In this document: one piece after another, positions 44,109 to 55,573 of the stretch | Layout of the letters: the number at the start of each line of letters is the position of its first letter | Numbering within the stretch: position 1 is the stretch's first letter | NCBI RefSeq assembly: GCF_030814215.1 | Contig: NZ_JAUSUT010000001.1 | Location: 6,386,001 to 6,450,000 of the forward strand | Direction: 5' to 3' | DNA: 64,000 nucleotides | DNA from: Amycolatopsis thermophila | GTDB taxonomy: Bacteria > Actinomycetota > Actinomycetes > Mycobacteriales > Pseudonocardiaceae | Notes under the pieces: generated by a model | Database searches by the model: none | Told to the model about the DNA's origin: nothing | Seen by the model: only the letters and a program-made list of their open reading frames with translations | Program-made: the position numbers and the translations under genes

Positions 44109-45518
44109 CTAGCCCCCGGCCCGCCGGTCCAGCTCGGCCAGGATCTCCGGGCCCAGCTGGGTCACGTCACCCGCACCCATCGTCACCAGCAGGTCTCCCG
44201 GCTTGACCAGATCCGCCGCCAGTGCCACGGCCCGGTCGAACGCCGGCTCGTAATGCACCCCCGCCCCGGTGATCCTCTCCGCGATCAGCGCGCCGGTGAC
44301 CCCCGGCTCCGGCTCCTCCCGCGCGCCGTAGACGTCGAGCAGCACGACCTCGTCGGCCAGCCCGAGCGCGTCGGCGAACTCGCCGGCGAACAGCTTCGTC
44401 CGCGAGTACAGGTGCGGCTGGAACACCACGACCACCCGGCCACCGCCCGCGGCGTGGCGGACCGCCCGCAGCTGCGCGGCGACCTCCGTCGGGTGGTGGG
44501 CGTAGTCGTCGTAGACCCGCACGTCACCGGCACGTCCCTTGAACTCGAACCGCCGCCGCACACCCCCGAACGCGGCCAGCCCCTCGGCCAGCCCGTCCAG
44601 CGGGGCACCCAGCTCCAGCCCCGCCAGCAGCGCGGCCACCGCGTTCAACGCCATGTGCTCGCCCGGCACCGCGACCCGTACGTCGGTCTGCGCCCCGTCC
44701 AGCGCGATCCGCACGACCCCGCCGCCGTCGGCGGGCCGGTAGTCCAGCACCTTCGCGTCGCCCGGATCGGTCACCGACCGGCCGTACCGCCGCACCCGCA
44801 CGCCCTGCGACGCGGCGTGGTCGCCCAGCGCGTTCGCGGCCTCGTCGTCGGCGCACACCACCAGCAGTCCGCCCGGCTCGATCCGCTGCACGAACCGGGT
44901 GAACACCGCGGTGTAGGCCTCGGCGGTGCCGTGGTGGTCCAGGTGGTCCGGCTCGACGTTGGTCACCACCGCGACCGACGGCGAGTAGCTCAGGAACGAG
45001 CCGTCGCTCTCGTCGGCCTCGGCGACGAACAACCCGCCCTCGCCGTGGTGGGCGTTGGCACCGGACTCGTTGAGATCACCGCCGATCGCGAACGACGGGT
45101 CCAGGCGGCAGTGCTGCAACGCGACCGTGAGCATCGACGTGGTCGAGGTCTTGCCGTGGGTGCCGGCGATGCAGGCGACCCGGTGGCCCGCCATCAGCAG
45201 GGCCAGCGCCTGCGCCCGGTGCAGCACCGGGATGCCGCGGGAGCGGGCGGCCACCAGCTCCGGGTTGCTCTCCTTGATCGCCGTCGACACGACCACCGCG
45301 GACGGGCCACCGGGCAGCGCGTCCAGGTTCTCCGGCCGCTGCCCGATACCGATCTCGGCGCCCTGCGCCCGCAGCGTCAGGAACGCGCGGGAGTCCTTGG
45401 CGTCCGAACCGGACACCCGCGCACCGCGCGCCAGCAGGATCCGCGCGATGCCGCTCATGCCGGCGCCGCCGATCCCGATCAGGTGGGCCCGGCTCAGCTC
45501 GGCGGGGACGTCGCTCAT
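44109..45518 (-). CDS. murC: UDP-N-acetylmuramate--L-alanine ligase
   Basis: A 469-residue Mur ligase adding L-Ala to UDP-MurNAc. An N-terminal Rossmann motif [17 protein letters not shown] loop GTHGKTST (119-126), [11 protein letters not shown] and [11 protein letters not shown] identify MurC. Its ATG overlaps the murG stop. Confidence 0.96.
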   Translation of the reverse strand: MSDVPAELSRAHLIGIGGAGMSGIARILLARGARVSGSDAKDSRAFLTLRAQGAEIGIGQRPENLDALPGGPSAVVVSTAIKESNPELVAARSRGIPVLHRAQALALLMAGHRVACIAGTHGKTSTTSMLTVALQHCRLDPSFAIGGDLNESGANAHHGEGGLFVAEADESDGSFLSYSPSVAVVTNVEPDHLDHHGTAEAYTAVFTRFVQRIEPGGLLVVCADDEAANALGDHAASQGVRVRRYGRSVTDPGDAKVLDYRPADGGGVVRIALDGAQTDVRVAVPGEHMALNAVAALLAGLELGAPLDGLAEGLAAFGGVRRRFEFKGRAGDVRVYDDYAHHPTEVAAQLRAVRHAAGGGRVVVVFQPHLYSRTKLFAGEFADALGLADEVVLLDVYGAREEPEPGVTGALIAERITGAGVHYEPAFDRAVALAADLVKPGDLLVTMGAGDVTQLGPEILAELDRRAGG

Positions 45519-46618
45519 TTCCCGCACACCTCCAGGACGATCCGGGCCAGCACCTCGTCCGCCTCGCGGTGGCCCAGCCCGACCGCCGCGGCACTCATCC
45601 CGGCCACCTTCGCCGGGTCGGTGACCAGCGGGATGACCAGCTCGGCCACCTTCGCCGGGCTCAGGTCGGCGTCGTCGACCATCAGCGCCGCACCCGCCTG
45701 GACCGCGGGGCGCGCGTTGACCGCCTGCTCGCCGTTGCCGTGCGGCAGCGGCACGAACACCGCGGGCAACCCCACCGCGGACACCTCGGCGGCGGTCATC
45801 GCGCCCGAACGGCACAGCACCATGTCCGCCGCCGCGTAGGCCAGGTCCATCCGCTCCAGGTAGGGCACCGGCACGTACGCCGGGCGTCCCGGGAACTCCT
45901 GCACGACCAGGCTGTTCTTCGGGCCGTGCGCGTGCAGCACGCCGACACCCGCGTCGGCCAGTTCCTTGGCCGCGCCGGAGACCGCCGCGTTGATCGACTG
46001 CGCGCCCTGGGAGCCGCCGAACACCAGCAGCGTCGGGGCGTCGGGGTCCAGCCCGAAGTGCTCACGCGCCTGCGCGCGCAGGGCCGCGCGGTCCAGCGAC
46101 GTGATCGACTGGCGCAGCGGGATCCCGACGACCTCGGCACCCGGCAGCGGCGTGCCCGGCACGGCGACCGCGACCCGCTCGGCGAACCGCGCGCCGACCC
46201 GGTTCGCCAGGCCCGGCGACTGGTTGGCCTCGTGCACCACGATCGGCACCCGGCCGCGCGCGGCGAAGTACGCCGGCAGCGACACGTACCCGCCGAACCC
46301 GACCACCACGTCCGCGCCGACCCGGTCGAGCACCGCGCGGGTCTGCTTCACCGAGTCGCGGATCTTGAGCGGCAACCGCAGCAGGTCGGCGGTGGGCTTG
46401 CGCGGCAGCGGCACCGGCGGGATCAGCTCCAGCGGGTAACCGCGTGCCGGGACCAGCTTGTTCTCCAGGCCGCGGGACGTGCCCAGCGCGACCACCGTCG
46501 CGTCCGGCCGCAGCCGCCGCACGGCGTCGGCCAGCGCCAGCGCGGGTTCGATGTGTCCGGCCGTGCCGCCGCCCGCCACCACCACGGTGGGAGCCACGCC
46601 GGTTACCGCCTTGCTCAC
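45515..46618 (-). CDS. murG: UDP-GlcNAc:undecaprenyl-PP-MurNAc-pentapeptide transferase
   Basis: A 367-residue GT-B glycosyltransferase making lipid II at the inner membrane face. [12 protein letters not shown] (16-27), [21 protein letters not shown] and [10 protein letters not shown] are MurG strings. The donor loop reads [16 protein letters not shown] start six bases past the ftsW stop. Confidence 0.96.
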   Translation of the reverse strand: MSKAVTGVAPTVVVAGGGTAGHIEPALALADAVRRLRPDATVVALGTSRGLENKLVPARGYPLELIPPVPLPRKPTADLLRLPLKIRDSVKQTRAVLDRVGADVVVGFGGYVSLPAYFAARGRVPIVVHEANQSPGLANRVGARFAERVAVAVPGTPLPGAEVVGIPLRQSITSLDRAALRAQAREHFGLDPDAPTLLVFGGSQGAQSINAAVSGAAKELADAGVGVLHAHGPKNSLVVQEFPGRPAYVPVPYLERMDLAYAAADMVLCRSGAMTAAEVSAVGLPAVFVPLPHGNGEQAVNARPAVQAGAALMVDDADLSPAKVAELVIPLVTDPAKVAGMSAAAVGLGHREADEVLARIVLEVCGK

Positions 46619-46624
46619 TTGCTC

Positions 46625-48046
46625 CTACGTCCCTCTCCGCACTGAACTTCCCCGTCCGCCCGGCGCCGCGCGCCGGCGCTCGGGCGCCTGCGCCGATCGT
46701 GCCCCGCGCGCCGACGGGCGGTCACCGCGGGGTGCCCCACGGCCGCTGCCCCGGCGCCGCGTGGGCGGCCGGTAGACGTCGGGCGCCGGCAGGCGCAGGA
46801 GACGGCCGAACTTACCCGGTCCCTGCGAGCGCAGCGCCGCCACCGACTCCGGTTCGTGCCGGGCGGCGTTGGCGAGCAGGCCCATCAGGAACATAGTGAC
46901 CCAGATCGACGTGCCGCCCGCCGAGATCAGCGGCAGCGTCACGCCGGTGACCGGCAGCAGCCCGACCACGTAGCCGATGTTGATCCCGGCCTGGGACACC
47001 GTGAACACCGTCAGCGTGCCGGCGGTGATCCGGATCCACGGGTCCAGGTTACGCATGGCGATCCGCAGGCCCACGATGGCGAGGCCGACGAACAGGCCGA
47101 TCACCACGATGCACCCGATGAAGCCCAGCTCCTCGCCGATCACGGCGAAGATGAAGTCGTTCTGCACGTTGGGCAGGTAGGACCACTTCGACGGCCCCTG
47201 CCCCAGCCCCTTGCCGAACAGGCCGCCGTCGGCCAGCGCGTACTTGGCCTGGGTCGCCTGGTAGGCCGCACCGCTGGTGTCCGACCCCGGCGACAGGAAC
47301 GACAACACGCGCGAGAGCCGGTACGACGCGGTCAGCGCCAGCACCACCGCCGCGGCGAGGCCACCGGCCAGGATCACCGCGAACAGCCGTTTCGGCGCGC
47401 CGGCGAACCACAGCAGCGACAGCAGCACCACGCCGAGCGTGATCGTGCCGGACAGGTTCGGCTGGGCCATGACCAGCGCGAACATCAGCAGCGCCACCGG
47501 CACGACCGGCACCATCAGGTGCCGCCACTGGTGCAGCACGTGGTACTTGGTGACCAGCACGTGCGCACCCCACAGCGCGAACGCGACCTTGGTGAACTCG
47601 ACCGGCTGCACGGAGAACCCGCCGACGACGAACCACCGCTGGGCGCCACCGCCGGCCGAACCGAGCGGCGTCAGCACCAGCGCGAGCATCGCCAGGCACA
47701 CCACCACGGCCATCGACGACAGCGCGCGGGTCCGCTTGAGCGGCATCCGCAACGCCACCCAGAACACCAGGGCCCCGGTGAGCACGAAGATCAGGTGCTT
47801 CTTGAACAGCGAGTACACGCCCGAGCCGGTGTCCGGGTCGACCGAGGCGACCGAGGACGCCGACAGCACCATCACGATGCCGATCGAGGTGAGCAGGCCG
47901 GTCAGGGCCAGCACCAGGTGGAAGTCGGCCAGCGGCCGGGACAGCCACGCGGTCAGCGCGGTGAACGTGGCGCGGGCCGGGCTCTGCCGGTCGCGCCTGC
48001 GCTGCTCGCGGTCCTGCTTCTGGTCCGGCTCCTCAACGACCGTCAT
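46625..48046 (-). CDS. ftsW: Lipid II polymerase FtsW
   Basis: A 473-residue SEDS-family glycosyltransferase with about ten membrane segments. RWFVVGGFSVQPVEFTK, AQPNLSGTI, ALADGGLFGKGLGQG and NDFIFAVIGEELGF are typical. The C-terminal ~60 residues are an Arg/Pro-rich cytoplasmic tail, longer than in most bacteria. It overlaps murD by 14 bp. Confidence 0.95.
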   Translation of the reverse strand: MTVVEEPDQKQDREQRRRDRQSPARATFTALTAWLSRPLADFHLVLALTGLLTSIGIVMVLSASSVASVDPDTGSGVYSLFKKHLIFVLTGALVFWVALRMPLKRTRALSSMAVVVCLAMLALVLTPLGSAGGGAQRWFVVGGFSVQPVEFTKVAFALWGAHVLVTKYHVLHQWRHLMVPVVPVALLMFALVMAQPNLSGTITLGVVLLSLLWFAGAPKRLFAVILAGGLAAAVVLALTASYRLSRVLSFLSPGSDTSGAAYQATQAKYALADGGLFGKGLGQGPSKWSYLPNVQNDFIFAVIGEELGFIGCIVVIGLFVGLAIVGLRIAMRNLDPWIRITAGTLTVFTVSQAGINIGYVVGLLPVTGVTLPLISAGGTSIWVTMFLMGLLANAARHEPESVAALRSQGPGKFGRLLRLPAPDVYRPPTRRRGSGRGAPRGDRPSARGARSAQAPERRRAAPGGRGSSVRRGT

Positions 48047-49427
48047 CGGCAGACCCCGTCGCACGGGCCAGGACCGCGTCGGCGAAGGCGTCGCCCCGAT
48101 GGGCGTAGTTGCGGAACATGTCCAGGGACGCGCCGGCGGGCGCCAGCAGCACCACGTCACCGGGCCGGGCCAGGTCGCTGGCCACCGAGACCGCCTCGTT
48201 CATGGCCTCATCGTCACCCGAGGCGACCCGATGAACGGGGACATCCGGCGCGTGTCGCGCGAGAGCGGCCGCGATCACCGGCGCGTCGGCACCCATCAGC
48301 ACGGCGCCGCGCAGGCGCCCGGCGACCACCTCGACCAGCTCGTCGACCGCGGCGCCCTTGAGCTGGCCGCCGGCGATCCACACCACGCTGGGGTGCGCGA
48401 GCAGCGACCCGGCGGCGGCGTGCGGGTTGGTGGCCTTGGAGTCGTTGACGTAGCGGACCCCGCCGAACTCCCCCACTTCGACGGCCCGGTGCGCGCCCGG
48501 CTGGAACTCGCGCAGCCCTTTCGCGACACCACCGGGGTCGATGCCGTAGGCCCGGGCCAGCGCCGCGGCGGCCAGGGCGTTGGCGAGGTTGTGCGGGCCG
48601 GCCGGGCGCACCTCGGCGGCGGAGATCAGCTCCTCGGCGGAATGCCGCGGGTCCGGCCCGTAGGCGCGGTCGATCAGCAGGTCCTCGACCAGGCCGAGCT
48701 CGCCGGGACGCGGGGTGTCGAGCCGGAACCCGACCCGCTTCGCGCCGGCCGGGGCGTAGGAGTCGGCCAGCCGCACCGACCACGGGTCGTCGGCGTTGTG
48801 CACGACGACGGCCGAGTGCGCGTGGATGGTGCCCTTGGCGGCGGCGTAGGAGGCCATCGTGCCGTGCCAGTCGAGGTGGTCCTCGGCGAGGTTGAGCACG
48901 ACGGAGGCGTGCGGCGCCAGCGTCGAGGACCAGTGCAGCTGGAAGCTGGACAGCTCCACGGCCAGCGCCTCGTACCCCTCGAACACCGCGTCCAGCACCG
49001 GCAGGCCGATGTTGCCGCAGGCCAGCGCGTGCACCCCGCCCGCGCGCAGCATCGACTCGAGCATGCCGACCGTGGTGGTCTTGCCGTTGGTGCCGGTGAC
49101 CGCGAGCCAGGTGGCCGGGTTCGGCAGATCCCGGGAGGCGCGCCAGGCCAGCTCGACGTCGCCGATCACCTCGATGCCCGCGGCGGCCGACGCGACCAGC
49201 AGCGGCGCGGTGGGCCGCCAGCCGGGGCTGGTGACCACGAGGTCGGTCCCGGCGGGCGGCTCGCTCAGGCCGGGGACCAGGTCGGCGCCCAGGCCCGCCA
49301 GCTCGGCGAGCCGCTCGGCGTTGCCGTCGGTCACGGTGACGCGGGCGCCGCGCTCGGTCAGGGCCCGCACCGCCGACCTGCCGGTCACCCCGGCGCCGGC
49401 GACGAGCACGTTCCGTCCGGCGAACAC
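48033..49427 (-). CDS. murD: UDP-N-acetylmuramoylalanine--D-glutamate ligase
   Basis: A 464-residue Mur ligase adding D-Glu. VLVAGAGVTGRSAV at the N-terminus, ATP loop GTNGKTTT (112-119), NLAEDHLDWHG and YVNDSKATNPHAA are the markers. GTG start; the preceding codons to the mraY stop contain no other start, leaving a 5-bp gap. Confidence 0.96.
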   Translation of the reverse strand: MFAGRNVLVAGAGVTGRSAVRALTERGARVTVTDGNAERLAELAGLGADLVPGLSEPPAGTDLVVTSPGWRPTAPLLVASAAAGIEVIGDVELAWRASRDLPNPATWLAVTGTNGKTTTVGMLESMLRAGGVHALACGNIGLPVLDAVFEGYEALAVELSSFQLHWSSTLAPHASVVLNLAEDHLDWHGTMASYAAAKGTIHAHSAVVVHNADDPWSVRLADSYAPAGAKRVGFRLDTPRPGELGLVEDLLIDRAYGPDPRHSAEELISAAEVRPAGPHNLANALAAAALARAYGIDPGGVAKGLREFQPGAHRAVEVGEFGGVRYVNDSKATNPHAAAGSLLAHPSVVWIAGGQLKGAAVDELVEVVAGRLRGAVLMGADAPVIAAALARHAPDVPVHRVASGDDEAMNEAVSVASDLARPGDVVLLAPAGASLDMFRNYAHRGDAFADAVLARATGSADDGR

Positions 49428-49432
49428 GGTTG

Positions 49433-50521
49433 TCAGCCCCCCGCGCCCAGTTGCTCGGAGTAGAAGAGACCGAGGCCGAACATGCAGCAGATCGCGGCGA
49501 GCAGCCAGAACCGGATGATCACCGTGGTCTCGGCCCAGCCGGCCAGCTCGAAGTGGTGGTGGAACGGGGCCATCCGGAACAGCCGCCGCCGCGTCGTGCG
49601 GAACACCGCGATCTGCAGCACCACCGAGATCATCTCGACCATGAACAGGCCGCCGATGACGATCGCGAGCAGCTCGGTGCGGGTCAGGATGGACAGCCCG
49701 GCGACCAGGCCGCCCAGCGCGAGCGAGCCGGTGTCGCCCATGAAGATCTTCGCTGGTGCGGCGTTCCACCACAGGAACCCGACGCACGCGCCGGCCGCGG
49801 CGGCCGCGACGACCGCGAGGTCCAGCGGGTCGCGCACGTCGTAGCAGGCGGCCTGCGGGGTCACCACGCACGACAGGCGGGCCTGCCAGAACGCGATCAC
49901 CACGTAGGTGGCCAGCACCATCGCCGAGGTGCCGCCGGCCAGCCCGTCCAGGCCGTCGGTGAAGTTCACCGCGTTCGACCAGCCGGAGATGACCACGTAG
50001 CAGAAGATCACGAAGATCACCGCGGGGAAGGTGATCAGCGCCAGGTCGCGCACGTAGCTGAGGTTGCGCGAGGCCGGGGTGAGGCCGTAGCGGTCGGCGA
50101 ACTGCAGCGCCAGGATGCCGAAGGCGACCGCGACCACGAGCTGGCCGACCAGCTTGGCGGTCTTGTTCAGCCCGAGGTTGCGCTGCTTGCGGATCTTGAT
50201 GAAGTCGTCCAGGAACCCGACCACGCCCAGCCCGACCGCGAGGAACAGCACCAGCAGGCCGGACGCGGACGGGCCGTCGTTGCCCGTGCTGCCGGAGCCG
50301 ATCCAGTTCATCACGTGCGCGGCGAAGTAGCCGACCACCATCGCGATGATGATCGCGACCCCGCCCATCGTGGGCGTGCCGCGCTTGGACTTGTGGCCCT
50401 GCGGGCCCTCTTCGCGGATCTCCTGGCCGAAGCCCTGCCGGGAGAACACCCGGATCAGGTAGGGCGTGAGCAGGATGGAGACCAGGAGACCGATCGCGGC
50501 CGCGATCAGAATGCTGATCAC
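49433..50521 (-). CDS. mraY: Phospho-MurNAc-pentapeptide translocase
   Basis: A 362-residue membrane enzyme making lipid I. About ten membrane segments; catalytic motifs [36 protein letters not shown] and the HHH motif [15 protein letters not shown] start overlapping the murF stop (GTGA). Confidence 0.96.
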   Translation of the reverse strand: MISILIAAAIGLLVSILLTPYLIRVFSRQGFGQEIREEGPQGHKSKRGTPTMGGVAIIIAMVVGYFAAHVMNWIGSGSTGNDGPSASGLLVLFLAVGLGVVGFLDDFIKIRKQRNLGLNKTAKLVGQLVVAVAFGILALQFADRYGLTPASRNLSYVRDLALITFPAVIFVIFCYVVISGWSNAVNFTDGLDGLAGGTSAMVLATYVVIAFWQARLSCVVTPQAACYDVRDPLDLAVVAAAAAGACVGFLWWNAAPAKIFMGDTGSLALGGLVAGLSILTRTELLAIVIGGLFMVEMISVVLQIAVFRTTRRRLFRMAPFHHHFELAGWAETTVIIRFWLLAAICCMFGLGLFYSEQLGAGG

Positions 50522-51987
50522 GCAACACCTTCCTTGAGCAGTGCGTCAGCGACGAGCCAGAGCTCGGCGACCTTCGAAGCCTTCACCAGCACGACGTCAC
50601 CGGGCTCCAGCTGCTCGCGCAGGAGGGCGATCGCGGCATCGGCGTCGGGCACCAGCACGGACTCCTCACCCCACGAACCCTCGTGGCTGGCGCCCTGGTG
50701 CATCGCGGCGGCCTCGTCTCCGACCACCACGAGCCTGCTGATGTTGAGCCGGACCGCGAGGCGGCCGATCTCGTCGTGCGCGGACACGCTATCGGCACCG
50801 AGTTCGCCCATCACACCGAGGACCGCCCAGGAGCGCTTCCCGCGGCTGGCCGAGGCCAGCGTCTTGAGCGCGGCGCGCATCGACTCGGGGTTGGCGTTGT
50901 AGGAGTCGTTCATGACCACGACGCCGTCGGCGCGGGTGGTGACCTCCATGCGGCGCGCGGAGCGGCGCTGGGCGGCCGACAGCCGCTGCGCGACCTCCTC
51001 GACGCTCGCGCCCAGCTCGAGCGCGATCGCGGCGGCGGTCAGCGCGTTGCCGACGTGGTGCTCGCCGTGCAGCGACAACGTCACCGGCGCCTGCCCGGCC
51101 GGGGTCACCAGCCGGAACGACGCGCGGGCCGCCTCGTCGAGCGTGATGTCCTCGGCGCGCACCTGCGCGTCCGGGTGCTCGCCGACACCGACGACGCGCG
51201 CCGTCGTCCGGCTCGCCATCGCCGCGACCAGCGGATCGTCCAGGTTGAGGACGGCCACCCCGCCCTCGCCGGCCGCGGGCAGCGCCTCGACCAGCTCGCC
51301 CTTGGTCTTCGCGATGCCCTCGCGCGAGCCGAACTCGCCGACGTGGGCGCTGCCCACGTTGAGCACGGCGCCGATGCGCGGCGGGGCGATCCGCGCCAGG
51401 TGGGCGATGTGCCCCGGCCCGCGGGCGGACATCTCCAGGACCAGGTGCCGGGTGTGCTCGTCGGCGCGCAGCGCGGTCCAGGGGTGGCCGAGCTCGTTGT
51501 TGAACGACCCGGGCGGCGCGACCGTCTCGCCCATCGGCTCGAGCAGCTGCGCGATGAGGTCCTTGGTGGAGGTCTTGCCGGACGACCCGGTCACCCCGAC
51601 CACCGTGAGGCCGCCGCGCGACAGCTCGATCACCACGTACCGGGCGAGTTCGGCCAGCGCGGCCAGCACGGCGGCGCCGGAGCCGTCCTTGTCGCCGGTC
51701 AGCGCGACCGAGCGCTCGTGCGCCTCGCCGGGCGGCAGCGGCGGCACGATGACCGCGGGCGCGTCGACCTCGCGGGCGGCCAGCACGCCGGCGGCGCCGC
51801 TCTCGATCGCCTTCGCGGCGAAGGTGTGCCCGTCGACCTTCTCCCCCGGCAGGGCGACGAACAGCCCGCCGGGCGTCAGGCGGCGCGAGTCGAACTCGAC
51901 GCTGCCGGTGACCGTCTCACGGCCGTCGGTGCGGTGCAGACGGCCACCGGTGACGGCGGCGATCTGCTGCAGGGTCAGCGGGATCAA
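50518..51987 (-). CDS. murF: UDP-MurNAc-tripeptide--D-Ala-D-Ala ligase
   Basis: A 489-residue Mur ligase. ATP loop [10 protein letters not shown] (134-143), [26 protein letters not shown] and [11 protein letters not shown] fix the identity. The start is a TTG that overlaps the murE stop (TTGA); no ATG or GTG gives the conserved N-terminus [11 protein letters not shown]. Confidence 0.95.
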   Translation of the reverse strand: MIPLTLQQIAAVTGGRLHRTDGRETVTGSVEFDSRRLTPGGLFVALPGEKVDGHTFAAKAIESGAAGVLAAREVDAPAVIVPPLPPGEAHERSVALTGDKDGSGAAVLAALAELARYVVIELSRGGLTVVGVTGSSGKTSTKDLIAQLLEPMGETVAPPGSFNNELGHPWTALRADEHTRHLVLEMSARGPGHIAHLARIAPPRIGAVLNVGSAHVGEFGSREGIAKTKGELVEALPAAGEGGVAVLNLDDPLVAAMASRTTARVVGVGEHPDAQVRAEDITLDEAARASFRLVTPAGQAPVTLSLHGEHHVGNALTAAAIALELGASVEEVAQRLSAAQRRSARRMEVTTRADGVVVMNDSYNANPESMRAALKTLASASRGKRSWAVLGVMGELGADSVSAHDEIGRLAVRLNISRLVVVGDEAAAMHQGASHEGSWGEESVLVPDADAAIALLREQLEPGDVVLVKASKVAELWLVADALLKEGVA

Positions 51988-53573
51988 CGGGTCTCCTGGT
52001 TCTCTTCGAGCCGGTGCCGGATCGCCGACGCCAGCTCGTCGCGGTCGGAGAAGGGGTGCACGACGCCCGCGACCTCCTGGCCGGTCTCGTGGCCCTTCCC
52101 CGCGATCAGCACGACGTCCCCGGCGCCGGCCAGCTCGACGGCCTTGACGATCGCCTCGCGACGGTCGCCGACCTCCAGTACCTCGCCGGCGTCGTGGCCG
52201 GCCGCGCGGGCGCCGGCGAGCATGGCCGCCCGGATCGCGGCGGGGTCCTCCGAGCGCGGGTTGTCGTCGGTGACGATCAGGACCTCGCTGCGCTTGGCGG
52301 CGGCCTCGCCCATCATCGGCCGCTTGGCCGTGTCGCGGTCGCCGCCGCAGCCCAGCACGGTGATGATGCGGCCCTGCGTGCGCGCCCGCAGCGCGTCCAG
52401 CGCCTGGGCGACCGCGGCCGGCTTGTGGGCGTAGTCGACGACGGCGGTGAAGTCCTGGCCCTCGAAGACCCGCTCCATCCGGCCCGGGACCTCGACGTGC
52501 GCGAGACCGGTGACGGTCTCCTCCAGCGTCACCCCGCAGGTCTCCAGGATCGCCGCGGCCAGCAGCGCGTTGGCGATGTTGAACGTGCCGGGCAACGGCA
52601 GCGTGGCCCGCGCGGTGCGGCCGGACGGCGAGTGCAGCGTGAAGGACTGCTCGCCGGTCGGTGTCGTGGCGAAGTCGGTGGCGGTCCAGCTGGCGTCCAC
52701 CCCCGGTTCGGTGGTCACCGTGATCGTGTGCGGGGTGACCAGCGCCTGGCCCCACGCCGTGTCGATGCACACCACCTCGGTGGTGGAGCGGCCGTCGAAC
52801 AGCAGCGACTTGGCGGCGAAGTACTCCTCCATGTCGCGGTGGAAGTCCAGGTGGTCCTGCGAGAGGTTGGTGAACGCACCCACCGCGAACCGGGTGCCGT
52901 TGACCCGGCCCAGCGCGAGCGCGTGGCTGGAGACCTCCATCGGCACGTGCGTCACGCCCTGCTCGACCATCACCGCGAGCAGCGCCTGCAGGTCGGGCGC
53001 CTCGGGCGTGGTGAACGCGCTGGCCAGCCGCTCACCCGCGATGCGGGTCTCGATGGTGCCGATCAGGCCGGTCACGTGCCCGGCGGCGCGCAGGCCCGAC
53101 TCCACCAGGTAGGTGGTGGTCGTCTTGCCCGAGGTACCGGTGATGCCCAGGACGGCCAGCTCCAGCGACGGTTCGCCGTAGATCCAGGCGGCCATCGCGC
53201 CCAGCACGCCGCGCGGGTCCGGGTGCACCAGCACCGGCACGCCCGCCTCGCGCAGCGCCGGGCGGTCCGCGCCGGCCTCGTCGGTGAGCACCGCCGCGGC
53301 CCCGGCGGCGATGGCCTCCGCGGCGAAGTCGGCGCCGTGCGCCCGCGCGCCCGGCAGGGCCGCGAACAGGTCACCGGGCAGGACGTGCTGGGCACGCAGC
53401 GTGGCGCCCGTGACGACCGTGTCGCCCGGCCAGTGCGGCTCGCCGACCAGGCGCGCGTCCGCGCGCGCGACCAGGGTGGTGAGCGGGACCGGCTCGATGC
53501 GGGACGGACGGGGCGGCGCCACGACCGCCTTCACCGGGCTGTCCGGTACCCGCCCCTTCGCTTCCTGCGACAT
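51984..53573 (-). CDS. murE: UDP-MurNAc-L-Ala-D-Glu--meso-DAP ligase
   Basis: A 529-residue Mur ligase. ATP loop GTSGKTTT (146-153), NLSQDHLDFH and VTDDNPRSEDP (about 435). The DNPR motif is that of the meso-diaminopimelate enzymes, giving a DAP-type wall, as expected for this group. ATG with GGAAG upstream; an in-frame GTG ten codons earlier is less likely. Confidence 0.95.
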   Translation of the reverse strand: MSQEAKGRVPDSPVKAVVAPPRPSRIEPVPLTTLVARADARLVGEPHWPGDTVVTGATLRAQHVLPGDLFAALPGARAHGADFAAEAIAAGAAAVLTDEAGADRPALREAGVPVLVHPDPRGVLGAMAAWIYGEPSLELAVLGITGTSGKTTTTYLVESGLRAAGHVTGLIGTIETRIAGERLASAFTTPEAPDLQALLAVMVEQGVTHVPMEVSSHALALGRVNGTRFAVGAFTNLSQDHLDFHRDMEEYFAAKSLLFDGRSTTEVVCIDTAWGQALVTPHTITVTTEPGVDASWTATDFATTPTGEQSFTLHSPSGRTARATLPLPGTFNIANALLAAAILETCGVTLEETVTGLAHVEVPGRMERVFEGQDFTAVVDYAHKPAAVAQALDALRARTQGRIITVLGCGGDRDTAKRPMMGEAAAKRSEVLIVTDDNPRSEDPAAIRAAMLAGARAAGHDAGEVLEVGDRREAIVKAVELAGAGDVVLIAGKGHETGQEVAGVVHPFSDRDELASAIRHRLEENQETR

Positions 53574-53683
53574 GGTGCTGCTTCCAGACGCTTTCACCGA
53601 CACAGCACGGAAGGTTACCCAGGTGGTGTTCCCGCCCGGCGGCCGGTACTCCTAGCGCCTGTGTCTCGAGTGGACAGCGGTTT

Positions 53684-55573
53684 CTACGGCAGCACCAGCG
53701 GCACGTACGGCGCCGCGCCGTTGGACAGCGGGATCTGGAACCGCTGCGCCAGGTACGAGGCGATGTCGTGGAACAGGGGCGCCGCCGAGTGCCCCGCCGG
53801 CAGGGTCGTGTCCGGCGCGTCCAGGCGGATGCCGACCACGAACCGCGGGTTGTCCGCGGGCAGGATGCCCGCGAAGGTGATGTTGTAGAGCGAGTCGCTG
53901 TAGGCGCCGGTGGCCGGGTTGACCTGCTGGCCGGTGCCGGTCTTGCCGGAGATCTGGTAGCCCTCCAGCGCCGCCGTCGGCGCCGTCCCGCTGTTGCCGT
54001 TCTTCCCGCTCTGGGTGACCGCCCGCATCATGTTCCGCACGGTCGTCGCGGTCTGCGGGCTCACCACCTGCGTGGTCTGCGGCGCCGCCTTGGGCACGAC
54101 GGTGCCGTCCGGCCGGATCTCCTCCTTGATGATGCTCGGCTGCACCCGCAGGCCGTTGTTCGCGATCGCCTGGTACATCGCGGCCATCTGCACCACGGTC
54201 ATCGACAGGCCCTGGCCGATCGGCAGGTTGCCGAACGTGGTGCCGGTCCAGGTGTTGCGCGGCGGCACGTACCCGCGGCTCTCCCCGGACAGGCCCAGCC
54301 CGGCGCTCTGCCCCACGCCGAAGCGCTTGAGGTAGTCCAGGTACTTGTCCGGGCCGAGCTGCTGGGCCAGGAGCAGGGTGCCGATGTTGGAGGACTTGGC
54401 GAAGATGCCGGTGACCGAGTAGTTCTGGGTGCCGTGGCTCCACGCGTCGTGCACGACGTGGTCGGCGACCTTGAGCTGGCCGGGCACCTGCAGCACCGAC
54501 TCCGGGGTCACCAGGCCCTGGTCTATGGCCGCGGCCGCGGTGACGATCTTGTTCACCGAGCCCGGCTCGTAGGGCGTGGAGACCGCTTCCAGGTCCATCA
54601 GTGACTGCGTGTAGGTCTTGTTGTCGTACGGGTCGAACGTCGAGTCGTCGGCCAGGCCGTAGATCTCGCCGGTCTTCGAGTCCATCACGACCGCGCTGGC
54701 GCCCTTGGCGTGCGACTCCTTGACGTAGCCGGCCAGCGCGTTCTGCAGGAAGTACTGCACGTCGGAGTCGAGCGTGAGCACGACGTCGTTGCCCGGGGTC
54801 GCCGGCTGCACGTCCCGCTCGGTGCCCGGGATGATGACGTTGTCGTTGCCCTGCTTGGTGTCCGCGACGTACTGCCCGGGCTTGCCGGACAGGTCGGAGT
54901 TCAGCGTGTACTCCAGCCCGGACAGGCCCTGCAGGGTGTGCTTGCTGACGTCGGGGTCGTCCATCCGCCAGTTGGCCAGGCCGATGACGTTGGACGCCAG
55001 CGTGTCGCCCGGGTACTCGCGGGCGGCGCGCACCTCGGCGGCGATCTCCGGGAACTCGGTGGTGATCTCCTGCGCGATCGACGGCTCGACCCCGTCGACG
55101 AGGTAGGTGAACGACGTGGTCTTGTGGAAGTCGGCCAGCAGCTCCTGCTCGGTGACGCGGCCGGGCAGCTTGGCGGCGATGAACCTCGCCGCGTCCGCCG
55201 CGCGCGTCTCGTAGTTCTGGCCCCCCGCCGGGTTCTTCGCCGCGACCTCGTCCCAGGCCTTGCGCATCGCGCGCAGGTTCACCGACAGCGCCCGCGTCTC
55301 CACGCTGAAGGCGAGCTTGACGTTGTTGCGGTCCACAATGGACCCGCGCTTGGCCGGGATCGGGATCATGGTGCTGCGCTGGCTTTCCGCCTTGGCCGAC
55401 AGCGCGGCGGCCTGGAAGCCCTGCACCTGCACGAGCTTGAGCCCGGCCAGCACCAGCACCGCGACCAGCGCCACGCGCACGCCGACGTAGCGGCCCTTGC
55501 CCGTGGCGGCGTTGGGCTGGCCGGCGACCTGGCGCATCCGGGCGCCGTAGCTGCGGCGTCCGGCGCGCGCCAT
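53684..55573 (-). CDS. ftsI: Septal peptidoglycan transpeptidase FtsI (PBP3/PbpB)
   Basis: A 629-residue class B PBP. It has an Arg-rich head and one membrane anchor (about 35-55), a pedestal/dimer domain with AKRGSIVDRNNVKLAFS, and a transpeptidase with PGSVNK (Ser339), KSSN (about 395) and SGKTGTGQQ (Lys544). It acts with FtsW at the septum. The ATG has GGGAGGG five bases upstream and overlaps the ftsL-like stop. A 110-bp gap separates it from murE, unlike the tight downstream junctions. Confidence 0.95.
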   Translation of the reverse strand: MARAGRRSYGARMRQVAGQPNAATGKGRYVGVRVALVAVLVLAGLKLVQVQGFQAAALSAKAESQRSTMIPIPAKRGSIVDRNNVKLAFSVETRALSVNLRAMRKAWDEVAAKNPAGGQNYETRAADAARFIAAKLPGRVTEQELLADFHKTTSFTYLVDGVEPSIAQEITTEFPEIAAEVRAAREYPGDTLASNVIGLANWRMDDPDVSKHTLQGLSGLEYTLNSDLSGKPGQYVADTKQGNDNVIIPGTERDVQPATPGNDVVLTLDSDVQYFLQNALAGYVKESHAKGASAVVMDSKTGEIYGLADDSTFDPYDNKTYTQSLMDLEAVSTPYEPGSVNKIVTAAAAIDQGLVTPESVLQVPGQLKVADHVVHDAWSHGTQNYSVTGIFAKSSNIGTLLLAQQLGPDKYLDYLKRFGVGQSAGLGLSGESRGYVPPRNTWTGTTFGNLPIGQGLSMTVVQMAAMYQAIANNGLRVQPSIIKEEIRPDGTVVPKAAPQTTQVVSPQTATTVRNMMRAVTQSGKNGNSGTAPTAALEGYQISGKTGTGQQVNPATGAYSDSLYNITFAGILPADNPRFVVGIRLDAPDTTLPAGHSAAPLFHDIASYLAQRFQIPLSNGAAPYVPLVLP